DNA from: Rhodospirillales bacterium
GTDB taxonomy: Bacteria; Pseudomonadota; Alphaproteobacteria; ATCC43930; CGMCC-115725
NCBI GenBank assembly: GCA_028288725.1
Contig: JAQGIC010000021.1
Coordinates: 1-64,000, forward strand
Reading direction: 5' to 3'
DNA length: 64,000 bases
Made by a program: the position numbers and the translations under genes. A model generated the notes under the pieces. The model searched no databases, was not told the origin of the DNA, and saw nothing but the letters and a program-made list of their open reading frames with translations. How positions within the stretch are numbered: the first letter of the stretch is position 1; the number at the start of each line of letters is the position of its first letter. Below, piece by piece: positions 34,069 to 42,056 of the stretch.

Positions 34069-34859
34069 CAGGCGATCTCCAGCAGCGCCGCCGTCACCGG
34101 CGCCGGCGTCTCCAGCATCATCATATGGCCCGCGCCGGGCAGGACGAGCGTCCTGCATCCGGCGATCGCGGCGGCGAGCGGGGCCGCCTTCGATGCCGGG
34201 GTCATCTTGTCTTCGGCCCCCAGGATGACCCGGGCCGGGCAGGCGATGCGTCCGGCCGCGGCGAGCGCGCCCTCATAGGCGGCACAGGCGGAGAGATCGC
34301 TGCCGATCACGGCGCGCGGGCAGCGCTCCAGCAGCCGTTCGGCCCCGCCCGGCAGGTAGGAGCCCGGCGTGCCGACGGCGCCCAGCAGGCTCTGCCGGCC
34401 GAAGCTCCAGCCGACCATCATGTCGATCACCCGATGATCGCCGGCCTCGGCCGATTCCAGCATGGTCGGATGCACCGCCATGCGCGGCACCGTGCCGAGC
34501 AGCGCCAGACCGCGCGTGCGCGCGCCGCCCAGTGCGCCTGCCTCCAGCGCCACCAGCGATCCCATGCTGTGGCCGGCGATGGCGGCGCGCTCGACGCCCA
34601 GGCTGTCGAGCAGCCGCCAGAGCCACCCGGCCATCGCCTCGATCGTGCCCAGGGCCGGGCCGGCGCTGCCGGCATGGCCGGGCAGGTCGATCGCGAGCAC
34701 GCTCCGGCCGCTATGGGCGATGGCGCGCGCCTGGTTGGCCCAGATCGTATGATCCATGCCGGCGCCATGGATCAGCACCAAAGCCGGCAGGCGGCGATCG
34801 AACGGCCGGCCGCCGGTCGCGATCTGGACTGCCTGGCCATCGAGCTCGACGCGGCTCAT
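34068..34859 (-). CDS. Alpha/beta hydrolase
   Basis: The 263-residue protein shows the alpha/beta hydrolase fold: LVLIHGAGMDHTIWANQARA (oxyanion HG), AIAGHSMGSLVALEAG (nucleophile Ser in GHSMG), an acid in LGAEDKMTPASKAA and His in PGAGHMMMLE. The triad is complete. It overlaps metY upstream (4 bp) and the thioesterase downstream (ATGA), so all three are translated together. An ester, lactone or thioester substrate related to homoserine metabolism or an acyl-CoA is possible; this is inference from the operon. Confidence 0.9.
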   Translation of the reverse strand: MSRVELDGQAVQIATGGRPFDRRLPALVLIHGAGMDHTIWANQARAIAHSGRSVLAIDLPGHAGSAGPALGTIEAMAGWLWRLLDSLGVERAAIAGHSMGSLVALEAGALGGARTRGLALLGTVPRMAVHPTMLESAEAGDHRVIDMMVGWSFGRQSLLGAVGTPGSYLPGGAERLLERCPRAVIGSDLSACAAYEGALAAAGRIACPARVILGAEDKMTPASKAAPLAAAIAGCRTLVLPGAGHMMMLETPAPVTAALLEIA

Positions 34860-36160
34860 TTCGACGCCGCCTTCTGCGCCTGCCGCAGGCCTTGGGCCAG
34901 GTCGGCGATCAGGTCGTCCGCATCCTCGAGGCCCACCGACAGGCGGATCATATCCTCGCCGATGCCGGCCCGCGTGAGATCCTCGGGCGAGAGCTGCTGA
35001 TGGGTCGTGCTCGCCGGATGGATCACCAGCGTCTTGGCATCGCCGACATTGGCCAGATGCGACACAAGTCCCAGCGCGTCGACGAAGGCCTTGCCGGCCG
35101 GGCGCCCGCCCTTGATGCCGAAGCTGACGATCGAGCCGGCACCGCGCGGCAGCAATGTTGCCGCCAGTTCGTGATCCGGATGGTCCGGCCGGCTCGGGTG
35201 ATTGACCCAGCCGACCGCCTCGTGTTCCGCCAGAAAGGCGATCAGCCTTGCGGCATTCTCCATATGCCGCGCCATGCGCAGCGGCAGGGTCTCGACGCCT
35301 TGGAGGATCTGGAACGCATTCGTCGGGCTCATGCAGGCGCCGAAATCGCGCAAGCCCTCGCCGCGCGCCCGCTGGATGAAGGCGGCCGGCCCATATTCCT
35401 CGGCGAAATTGATGCCGTGATAGCCGGCATAGGGCTGGCTCAAGGTCGGAAACTTGTCCGATGCGGCCCAGTCAAACCGGCCGCCGTCGATCAGCGCGCC
35501 GCCGATGGCGACGCCATGACCGCCCAGCCATTTGGTCGCCGAATGCATGACCAGATCGGCGCCGAGCGCGATCGGTCGCATCAGATAGGGAGTCACGAAG
35601 GTCGCATCGACCATCAGCGGCAGGCCGTGAGCATGGGCGAGCGCCGCCAGTTTCGGCAGGTCGGTCACTTCCAGCCCGGGATTGCCGATGCATTCGGCGA
35701 ACACCAGCCGCGTCTCGGGCCGGATCGCGGCGGCGAAGCCGGCGAGATCGCGCGGGTTGACAAGCGTCGTTTCGATACCGAAACGGGGTAGCGTCAATTT
35801 CAGCAGATTGGTCGAACCGCCGTAGAGCGAACTGGAGGCGACGATATGGCCGCCGGCGCCCATCAGCGTGGCGATGCCCAGATGCAGCGCCGCCTGGCCG
35901 CTGGCGGTGCAGACCGCGCCGACGCCGCCTTCGAGCGCCGCCAGGCGCTCTTCCAGCACGGCCACGGTCGGGTTGGAGATCCGGCTATAGACATGGCCCG
36001 GCTGCTCCAGATTGAACAGGGCGGCCGCCTCGTCGCTGGAGCCGAACACGAACGAGGTCGTCTGATAGATCGGCACGGCCCGGGCGCCGGTCGTGGGATC
36101 CGGGCGTTGGCCGGCGTGCAGCGCCAGGGTGGCGAATTTCGGCCCGTAATTCTCGGCCAT
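34856..36160 (-). CDS. metY: O-acetylhomoserine aminocarboxypropyltransferase
   Basis: The 434-residue PLP enzyme of the gamma family makes homocysteine (or methionine directly) from O-acetylhomoserine and sulfide or methanethiol. Motifs: THALHAGQRPDP-type N terminus (ATLALHAGQRPDPTTGAR), YSRISNPTVAVLEERLAALE, PLP lysine in MHSATKWLGGHG, and LVSHLANVGDAKTLVIHPAS, typical of MetY rather than MetB/MetC. It is the first gene of a tightly overlapping three-gene operon. The leader has a small hairpin (AGGAT-N3-ATCCT) but no recognisable SAM riboswitch. Confidence 0.94.
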   Translation of the reverse strand: MAENYGPKFATLALHAGQRPDPTTGARAVPIYQTTSFVFGSSDEAAALFNLEQPGHVYSRISNPTVAVLEERLAALEGGVGAVCTASGQAALHLGIATLMGAGGHIVASSSLYGGSTNLLKLTLPRFGIETTLVNPRDLAGFAAAIRPETRLVFAECIGNPGLEVTDLPKLAALAHAHGLPLMVDATFVTPYLMRPIALGADLVMHSATKWLGGHGVAIGGALIDGGRFDWAASDKFPTLSQPYAGYHGINFAEEYGPAAFIQRARGEGLRDFGACMSPTNAFQILQGVETLPLRMARHMENAARLIAFLAEHEAVGWVNHPSRPDHPDHELAATLLPRGAGSIVSFGIKGGRPAGKAFVDALGLVSHLANVGDAKTLVIHPASTTHQQLSPEDLTRAGIGEDMIRLSVGLEDADDLIADLAQGLRQAQKAASK

Positions 36161-36475
36161 GGCGGGAAACCTTTCTGGCGGGGCAATCAGGATCGCATCC
36201 TAGCCCGCTCGCGAAAGGCACCTCAAATGAAAGCGGCGGGCCCGCGAGGGGCGCCCAGCCCAAAACGATAGCGGCGGGCCCGCGAGGGGCCCGCCGCAAA
36301 TGTCCTTGATCGAATTCCTTAAACCCGCGACCGACGAGCGATCTGCAGTATTAGAAACCTCTGGAAACGTTCGGACCTAACCTGCCGGCAATGTGATCTT
36401 CTCACCGCGGCTACGAACCGAACTTAGGCCTCTAACATTAAGGAATCCTCGCCAATAGCTGGCATTTTATCAAAT
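36161..36475. other. metY-bdhA intergenic region with direct repeats and terminator
   Basis: No gene is seen in these 315 bp. An 18-bp direct repeat GCGGCGGGCCCGCGAGGG occurs at 36233 and 36271. The second copy is the left part of a perfect hairpin gcggcgggccc-N5-gggcccgccgc (36271-36297) which, read on the minus strand, is followed by a TTTT stretch and can terminate bdhA. The stretch 36300-36475 is less GC-rich and carries no pattern I recognise. Confidence 0.6.
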
Positions 36476-37252
36476 TTATTGAGCGACCCAGCCGCCGTCC
36501 ATCGGCAGCGCCACGCCGGTCATGGTCTGGCCATTGTCCGAGCAGAGGAAAACGGCAAGGGCGCCCAGATGTTCGGGCGTGGAGAATTTGTGCATCGGCT
36601 GCTTCTCGCTCAGCAGCGCGGTCTTTTCCGCTTCCACGGTCGTGCCGTTCTTCGCGGCCCGGTCCTCGATCTGCTTCTGCACCAGCGGGGTCAGCACCCA
36701 GCCCGGGCAGATCGCGTTGCAGGTCACGCCGGTATTGGCGTTTTCGAGCGCCACGACCTTGGTCATGCCGACGATACCGTGCTTGGCGGCGACATAGGCG
36801 ACCTTCTGGGCGCTGGCGACCAGGCCATGGGCCGACGCGATATTGACGATGCGGCCCCAGCCCTGCTTCTTCATGTGCGGCAGCACGGCCTTAATGCCAT
36901 GGAACGCGCCGGACAGGTTGATGGCCAGAATGGCGTTCCACTTCTCGTCCGGAAAATCCTCGACCAGCGCGGTGAACTGGATACCGGCATTGTTGATCAG
37001 CACGTCGACCGAACCGAACGCCTCGATCGTGTCGGCGACCATCTTCTTGATATCGTCCGGCTTGGAAATATCGGCCGGGGAATAGGCCGTCTTGATGCCG
37101 TACTCCGCGGCCATGCCCGACCTGACCTTCTCGATCTCAGCCGCGTCGCCGAAGCCGTTCAACATGATGTTGTAGCCGGCGGCGGCGAGCGAGTTGGCGA
37201 TCCCGAGCCCGATCCCGCTGGTCGAACCGGTGACGATGGCGCTCTTGGTCAT
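36476..37252 (-). CDS. bdhA: 3-hydroxybutyrate dehydrogenase
   Basis: The 258-residue SDR oxidises D-3-hydroxybutyrate to acetoacetate with NAD (polyhydroxybutyrate degradation). Motifs: NAD-binding VTGSTSGIGLGIANSLAAAG, INNAGIQFTALVEDFPDEKW, IVNIASAHGLVAS (Ser) and KVAYVAAKHGIVG (Tyr-x-x-x-Lys), CPGWVLTPLVQKQ. ATG 37252 has AGGAG upstream and gives the family length; the frame is open 60 codons further upstream without family similarity. It is monocistronic. Confidence 0.95.
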   Translation of the reverse strand: MTKSAIVTGSTSGIGLGIANSLAAAGYNIMLNGFGDAAEIEKVRSGMAAEYGIKTAYSPADISKPDDIKKMVADTIEAFGSVDVLINNAGIQFTALVEDFPDEKWNAILAINLSGAFHGIKAVLPHMKKQGWGRIVNIASAHGLVASAQKVAYVAAKHGIVGMTKVVALENANTGVTCNAICPGWVLTPLVQKQIEDRAAKNGTTVEAEKTALLSEKQPMHKFSTPEHLGALAVFLCSDNGQTMTGVALPMDGGWVAQ

Positions 37253-37406
37253 GAATGTCTCCTGTTGGGCTTGCTGATGCCGGGTTTGGCGATCGCAACT
37301 TAGGAATACGTGTGCCCCGCAGCATACCCAATTTTCGATGGCTTCGGGACGAAACTGAACGAGATCGATATGAAGAATTGCTAAGACCCGGAAAGCGCGT
37401 GGCGTC

Positions 37407-37595
37407 TCAGCGCTTGAACAGGGCCTCGGCACCGCTGCGGTGGCCCTGCTTGCCCGCGATGGCGGCCCGGGCCCGGGCGATTTCCGCCTCCAGCGCGGCG
37501 ATATGGCGCTGCAGTTCGTCGACCGAGAGCGGCGTCAGATCCGGCGGCAGCAGCGTCGCCGGCTTCGGTGCGGGTTCGTCATCGTCGCGCGCCAT
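37407..37595 (-). CDS. DUF1192 family protein
   Basis: The 62-residue protein (MARDDDEPAPKPATLLPPDL) contains the DUF1192 core LTPLSVDELQRHIAALEAEI, a short coiled coil common in alphaproteobacteria. Function is unknown. It lies 3 bp downstream of pyrD in the same orientation, ending the DUF952-pyrD-DUF1192 row. Confidence 0.85.
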   Translation of the reverse strand: MARDDDEPAPKPATLLPPDLTPLSVDELQRHIAALEAEIARARAAIAGKQGHRSGAEALFKR

Positions 37596-37598
37596 GGG

Positions 37599-38687
37599 TC
37601 AGGCTCCCTGCCGGTCCACGCCGGAGCGAATTCGGTCGGCGCCGCTGCCGACTGCTTCCGCGACATGGCGGAACCCGTCGCGCTTCAGGCAGGCGGCGAG
37701 ATCGCGCTTGATCCGCCCGATCAACGCCGGCCCCTGATAGATCAGCGCCGAATAAAGCTGCACCAGCGAGGCGCCGGCGCGGATCTTGGCATAGGCGTCG
37801 GCACCGGAGGATACGCCGCCCACGCCGACCAGAGGAATCCGGCCCTGGGTCCGGCGATAGATCTCGGCCAGCACGGCGGTCGACGGTTCGAACAGCGGCT
37901 TGCCGCTAAGGCCGCCGGGCTCCGGCGCGTTGGCGCTCCTGAGGCTGGCGGGGCGGGCGACCGTGGTGTTCGACACGATGATGCCGTCGATCTTGCTGCC
38001 GAGCGCCACCCCGGCGATGTCGTCGATCTCCTGCTGGGTCAGGTCCGGCGCGATTTTCAGCAGGATCGGCGGCGGATCGTCCAACCGGATCGCGTCGCGC
38101 GCCTCGACCGCCGCATGGATCAGCGCGCCCATTTCGCTGCGCCGCTGCAGATCGCGCAGACCAGGCGTATTGGGCGACGAGATATTGATGACCAGATAAT
38201 CCACGAGCGGCGCCAGGGTGGCGACGCCCCGGCAATAATCCGCGGTCGCGTCGGCCGCATCGCGGTTCTTGCCCAGATTGGCGCCGACGATGCCCGTGCG
38301 GGCCCGCTTGGTCAGGCGCGCGGTGACCACGCCCAGGCCTTCGTTATTGAAGCCCAGCCGGTTGATGACGGCCTGATCCTCGACCAGGCGGAACAGGCGC
38401 GGCTGCGGATTGCCGAGCTGGGGCCGCGGCGTCACGGTGCCGATTTCGGTAAAGCCCACCCCCCAGCGCAGCATGGCATCCGGCACCTCGGCATTCTTGT
38501 CGAAGCCGGCGGCGAGGCCGATCGGGTTCGGGAAATCCAGGCCCCAGAGCCGCGTCCTCAGGGCCGGATCGTCGGACGGCGTGCGGCCCGGCGCCAGGCC
38601 GGCCTTCAGCGCACGGATGGTCAGCTCATGCGCCCGTTCGGCCGGCAGCAGCCGCAGCAGCGGCATCGCGAGAGAGGTCAGCGCCAT
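37599..38687 (-). CDS. pyrD: Dihydroorotate dehydrogenase (quinone), class 2
   Basis: The 362-residue membrane-associated flavoenzyme oxidises dihydroorotate to orotate in pyrimidine synthesis. FMN-binding NPIGLAAGFDKNAEVPD, INRLGFNNEG, catalytic Ser in INISSPNTPGLRDLQ, and IVSNTTVARPASL, plus the N-terminal helices (SLAMPLLRLLPAERAHELTI) that bind the membrane in class 2 enzymes, are all present. ATG 38687 overlaps the upstream DUF952 stop (ATGA); the longer frame to 38834 is internal to that gene. Confidence 0.96.
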   Translation of the reverse strand: MALTSLAMPLLRLLPAERAHELTIRALKAGLAPGRTPSDDPALRTRLWGLDFPNPIGLAAGFDKNAEVPDAMLRWGVGFTEIGTVTPRPQLGNPQPRLFRLVEDQAVINRLGFNNEGLGVVTARLTKRARTGIVGANLGKNRDAADATADYCRGVATLAPLVDYLVINISSPNTPGLRDLQRRSEMGALIHAAVEARDAIRLDDPPPILLKIAPDLTQQEIDDIAGVALGSKIDGIIVSNTTVARPASLRSANAPEPGGLSGKPLFEPSTAVLAEIYRRTQGRIPLVGVGGVSSGADAYAKIRAGASLVQLYSALIYQGPALIGRIKRDLAACLKRDGFRHVAEAVGSGADRIRSGVDRQGA

Positions 38688-39049
38688 CAGGGCTGCTCGC
38701 CCGGACGGGTCAGCGGCGGAAACACGTGCTGGCCGTCGGCACCGAGCGGCAGGTCGCGCACCCAGCTGACGGCGGTCAGCGGCAAGGGACCATGCAGATG
38801 CGGAAACAGCGCGCCGGAGCGCGCCGGCTCCCATCTCAGCGCGGGGCCCAATGCCGCCGGGTCGACGGCGATCAGCACCAGGCCATCCTGGCCGGCGCGA
38901 TGGCGCGCGGCGCTTTCGACGATCTGCTCGGCCGTCGAAAAATGGATAAAGCCGTCAGCTTCGTCCTGGGTCGAGCCGCGATAGGCGGTTCGGGCGGCAT
39001 CCTGCCACTCGTCGCGCCGGCACATGTGGAAAATCAGGTCGGTCTTCAT
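38687..39049 (-). CDS. DUF952 domain protein
   Basis: The 120-residue protein has the DUF952 pattern: IFHMCRRDEWQDAARTAYRG, DGFIHFSTAEQIVESAARH, WEPARSGALFPHLHGPLPL. Its fold is related to ADP-ribosyltransferase-like small domains, with conserved His and Glu; no reaction is established. It is coupled to pyrD by a 4-bp overlap, an association I have seen often in this class. Confidence 0.9.
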   Translation of the reverse strand: MKTDLIFHMCRRDEWQDAARTAYRGSTQDEADGFIHFSTAEQIVESAARHRAGQDGLVLIAVDPAALGPALRWEPARSGALFPHLHGPLPLTAVSWVRDLPLGADGQHVFPPLTRPGEQP

Positions 39050-39250
39050 GAGGGCTGCGAGGGTAGCGCGCTTTCCGCCCGGATGGAAAGATTCGAACGT
39101 CGCGATCTGCGTCGCATCAATAACGTGGGGGCCGCCCGTGGCAAGATCGCGGCGCCCCTTTTCACCTCGCCTGAACCGTGCCTAGGATTGCGGACCGTTC
39201 AAGATCTTCCAAGCACAGTGTCCCCAAGGAAATCAGGGAGGGAGGGCCCC

Positions 39251-40090
39251 ATGGCGTCCTGGACCTATATCGATGGGCAGTGGCAATCCGGCAATCCGCC
39301 GATCCTCGGACCGATGAGCCATGCCATGTGGCTGGCGTCGCTCGTCTTCGACGGCGCGCGGGCGTTCGAAGGCACGACGCCGGATCTCGACCGTCATTGC
39401 GCGCGCGCGGTCGCGTCGGCGAAGGCGCTCGGACTCGGGCCCATGCTGACACCGGGCGAGATCGAGGATATCGCGCGCGAGGGCGTCGGCCATTTCGCCA
39501 AGGACGCGGCCCTGTATATCCGTCCGATGTTCTGGGCCGAGGAAGGCTTCATCGGCGGCGATCCCGACAGCACGCGTTTCGCGATTTCGGTCTATGACAA
39601 GCCCATGCCGTCGGCCGACGGCTTCTCGGCCGGCCTGTCGCGCTTTCGTCGGCCCTCGCCCGAAACCGCACCGACCGATGCCAAGGCCGCCTGCCATTAT
39701 CCGCACAGCGGCCGCGCGATCGCCGAGGTCGCCCTCAGGGGCTTCGACAATGCCGTGATGCTCGATCCGCTGGGCCATGTCGCCGAATTCGCGTCGGCCA
39801 ACCTGTTCATCGCCAAGGACGGCGTGGTCGTGACGCCGGAGCCGAACGGCACGTTTCTGAACGGCATCACCCGCCAACGCGTCGTGCGGCTGCTGCGTCA
39901 CGCCCATGTCGAGGTGCAGGAACGTGTCCTGACGCTCGAGGATCTGCAGGACGCGGACGAGGTCTTCGCGACCGGCAATTACGGCAAGGTTCAGCCCGTG
40001 ACGCGGTACGAGCAGCGCGACCTGGGCCCCGGCCCGATGGCCGCCCAGGCGCGGGAGCTCTATTGGGCCTTCGCGCATAACGCACTGTAG
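39251..40090 (+). CDS. Branched-chain amino acid aminotransferase (class IV)
   Basis: The 279-residue PLP enzyme of fold type IV has LVFDGARAFEGTTPDLDRHC, the LYIRPMFWAEEGF strand, the catalytic Lys in PTDAKAACHYPHSG, the FASANLFIAKDGVVVTPEPN (EhxxxNlF) motif, GTFLNGITRQRVV and FATGNYGKVQPVTR. It transfers the amino group between glutamate and branched-chain 2-oxo acids; a D-amino-acid or aminodeoxychorismate role is less likely from the motifs. ATG 39251 has a strong GGGAGGGAGGG leader; upstream frame excluded. Confidence 0.88.
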   Translation: MASWTYIDGQWQSGNPPILGPMSHAMWLASLVFDGARAFEGTTPDLDRHCARAVASAKALGLGPMLTPGEIEDIAREGVGHFAKDAALYIRPMFWAEEGFIGGDPDSTRFAISVYDKPMPSADGFSAGLSRFRRPSPETAPTDAKAACHYPHSGRAIAEVALRGFDNAVMLDPLGHVAEFASANLFIAKDGVVVTPEPNGTFLNGITRQRVVRLLRHAHVEVQERVLTLEDLQDADEVFATGNYGKVQPVTRYEQRDLGPGPMAAQARELYWAFAHNAL

Positions 40091-40098
40091 AAAAGCGT

Positions 40099-40122
40099 CC
40101 CTCTACCGCGAGCGGTAGAGGG
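40099..40122. terminator. Bidirectional hairpin between BCAT and amidotransferase genes
   Basis: Perfect 11-bp arms CCCTCTACCGC/GCGGTAGAGGG with a 2-base loop, between convergent genes. A related but imperfect hairpin (ccctctaccgc...gcggaagaggg) occurs at 59530-59553 downstream of prs, so it may be a repeated terminator-like element. Confidence 0.65.
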
Positions 40123-40131
40123 TTGAAAAGC

Positions 40132-40905
40132 TCAAGCCACCTCGAACGGCGACAGTGCCACCTGGCACGGACCCTCCACGGTCAGCAGATGGCCGGCCGG
40201 CACGCGGTTCCAATGGTCGGCGATCATGTCGAGCGGTTCCGACACGATGATCAGCCCGTCGGTCTCGCAGCCGTAATAGAGCGACGGCGGCTCCGGGTCG
40301 GTCGCGAAGCGCACGGCCCAGGTCCGCTTGCCGTCGCTCAGCGACGCCGTCATGCGGAACGCCTCGGTCACGTCATGGCGTGCCATGATCTCCAGCACGG
40401 TGCGCACCGTCGCCGCCAGCGCCCGTGCCGGATCGTCCTCCAGCCCGTGGCGGAACAGCAGATAGAAGAACAGCTCGCTGTCGGTCGTGCCCTGGCGGCA
40501 ATGGTAGAGCTCGTCCGGGATCAGGGCCTCGAGCGCGCGCCGGATGCGGTCGTAGCCGCCGATCTGGCCGTTGTGCATGAACAGCCAGCGGCCCTGGGTG
40601 AAGGGATGGCAATTGGCCCGGCTGGTGGCCGTGCCGGTCGAGGCGCGGACATGGGCGAAGAACAGCGGCGCCTGGAGCTGGTGCGACAGGCTTTTCAGAT
40701 TGCGGTCGTTCCAGGCCGGCAGGGTCTCGTGATAGGTGCCGGGCAGTTCCCGATCGCCGTACCAGCCGAGCCCGAACCCGTCGCCGTTGGTCGCGACCCG
40801 CGCCTTGCGCGCGTGCAGGCTTTGCTGGATCAGCGAGTTCACCGGCTCGAACAGCAGTTTTTCCAGATAGATCGGCCGTCCGCTATAGGTGAGCCAGCGA
40901 CACAT
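40132..40905 (-). CDS. Class II glutamine amidotransferase-like protein (YafJ/EgtC type)
   Basis: The 257-residue protein has the nucleophile Cys2 (MCRWLTYSGRPI), NGDGFGLGWYGDRELPGTYH, FFAHVRASTGTATSRANCHP and FMHNGQIGGYDRIRR, the Ntn-hydrolase glutaminase layout without an attached synthase domain. Such stand-alone domains include YafJ and EgtC (ergothioneine). No ergothioneine neighbours are present, so the substrate is unknown. It is 22 bp downstream of the YbhN-like gene and likely in one transcript. Confidence 0.88.
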   Translation of the reverse strand: MCRWLTYSGRPIYLEKLLFEPVNSLIQQSLHARKARVATNGDGFGLGWYGDRELPGTYHETLPAWNDRNLKSLSHQLQAPLFFAHVRASTGTATSRANCHPFTQGRWLFMHNGQIGGYDRIRRALEALIPDELYHCRQGTTDSELFFYLLFRHGLEDDPARALAATVRTVLEIMARHDVTEAFRMTASLSDGKRTWAVRFATDPEPPSLYYGCETDGLIIVSEPLDMIADHWNRVPAGHLLTVEGPCQVALSPFEVA

Positions 40906-40926
40906 GTTCGATACCCTCGGGGGCCT

Positions 40927-41889
40927 TCAGGATCTTTCGGCGAGCCCGCGTCGTTGCGCCCGCTCCTGCGAGCGCTTCCACTCGTTCACCAGGAAAATCA
41001 CACCACCGATCATCAGCGGCAGCAAGTGATAGACGCCGCGATAGACCAGCAGCGACGACAGCACCGCCTCGGGCGGCACCGATCCGTGCAGGCTTTTCAG
41101 GATGACGGCCTCGAACACGCCCAGACCGCCCGGCACGTTCGAGATGATGCCGAGGAAATAGGCCAGCACGAACACGCCGAGGAAGGTCGCGAAATTGAAC
41201 ACGTCGTTCTGCGGCAGCAGCACATAGAGCACGCTCGCGACCAGCAGCCAGTCGATGCCGGAGACGGCGATCTGGATACCGGCGAAGCCTGGGCTGGGCA
41301 CGCGCAGCTGGAAGCCCCAGAGGCTGAGCGGTTCCTTGCGCCAATATCCCACCGTGCCATAGGCCGCGACCAGCGTCAGGCACAGCGCGCCCAGCGCGTT
41401 GACGCTGTAGGACGGCAGGTCGGACCAGTCCTGCACCCGGCCGCCGTCCAGCAGCATGGCGATGCCGCCGATCAGGAACATGCCGAGGAACAGGGTCACC
41501 CCGGCCATGGCCATGATCTGGGCGACCTCGACCGCGCCGAAGCCCCAGCGCGAATACAGCCGGTAGCGGATCGTCGTGCCGGTGACCGAGGCGAAACCCA
41601 GCGAATGGCTGATCGAATAGGCGGTGAAGGCAGCCAGCGCCACGCGCCAATAGGCCAGGTGCCGCTTGATGTAGCGCACACCGATATAGTCGTAGGACGT
41701 GAGCGCCAGATGGCTGACGACGGTCAAGCCGGCCGCGGTCAGGATCGCTTCGAGCTTGAACTCGTGCAGATCCTGCCACAGCTCCGGCAGGTGCATTTCG
41801 CTCAACGACCGGTATAGCAACAGGATCGCGCCGCCTATCAGGCCGAGCGTCAGGGCGGGGCCCAGGTATCTGGTCAGCCGATGGTTCAT
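40927..41889 (-). CDS. YbhN/UPF0104 family membrane protein (MprF flippase-like)
   Basis: The 320-residue polytopic protein has about eight membrane helices: LGPALTLGLIGGAILLLYRS, AFTAYSISHSLGFASVTGTT (the SxG-rich loop typical of the LPG-synthetase TM region), VPGGLGVFEAVILKSL and LLVYRGVYHLLPLMIGGVIF. The family is similar to the N-terminal flippase domain of MprF but lacks the synthase domain. A lipid transport or lipid-linked role is possible. It is first in the row with the amidotransferase. Confidence 0.9.
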   Translation of the reverse strand: MNHRLTRYLGPALTLGLIGGAILLLYRSLSEMHLPELWQDLHEFKLEAILTAAGLTVVSHLALTSYDYIGVRYIKRHLAYWRVALAAFTAYSISHSLGFASVTGTTIRYRLYSRWGFGAVEVAQIMAMAGVTLFLGMFLIGGIAMLLDGGRVQDWSDLPSYSVNALGALCLTLVAAYGTVGYWRKEPLSLWGFQLRVPSPGFAGIQIAVSGIDWLLVASVLYVLLPQNDVFNFATFLGVFVLAYFLGIISNVPGGLGVFEAVILKSLHGSVPPEAVLSSLLVYRGVYHLLPLMIGGVIFLVNEWKRSQERAQRRGLAERS

Positions 41890-42015
41890 GCTGAATGAAT
41901 GACGCGAAGCGTCCTTATGATTCCGGCGCGGGGGGAGGGTGCGAGCGTTCCTCCATGTAACGGGTTTGCCAGGCGAGGGGAACCGACATTTCCGCCATGC
42001 CGGGCATGCCGAGGC

Positions 42016-42046
42016 TTGCAGGAAGGGGCCTTCGCCGTCCTATAGT
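42016..42046 (+). promoter_or_regulatory. Candidate promoter of the DinG-type helicase gene
   Basis: TTGCAG (42016-42021) and TATAGT (42041-42046) are separated by 19 bp. Transcription starting 7-8 bases later would begin about 3 bases before ATG 42057, giving a leaderless or near-leaderless mRNA, which fits the absence of a Shine-Dalgarno there. The spacing is slightly long. Confidence 0.5.
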
Positions 42047-42056
42047 CGCCCCGACC

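Noticed and set aside
36161-36300. SAM riboswitch in front of metY
   Set aside because: The leader has small hairpins, but the SAM-II/SAM-V conserved blocks and a stem near the ribosome binding site are not visible.
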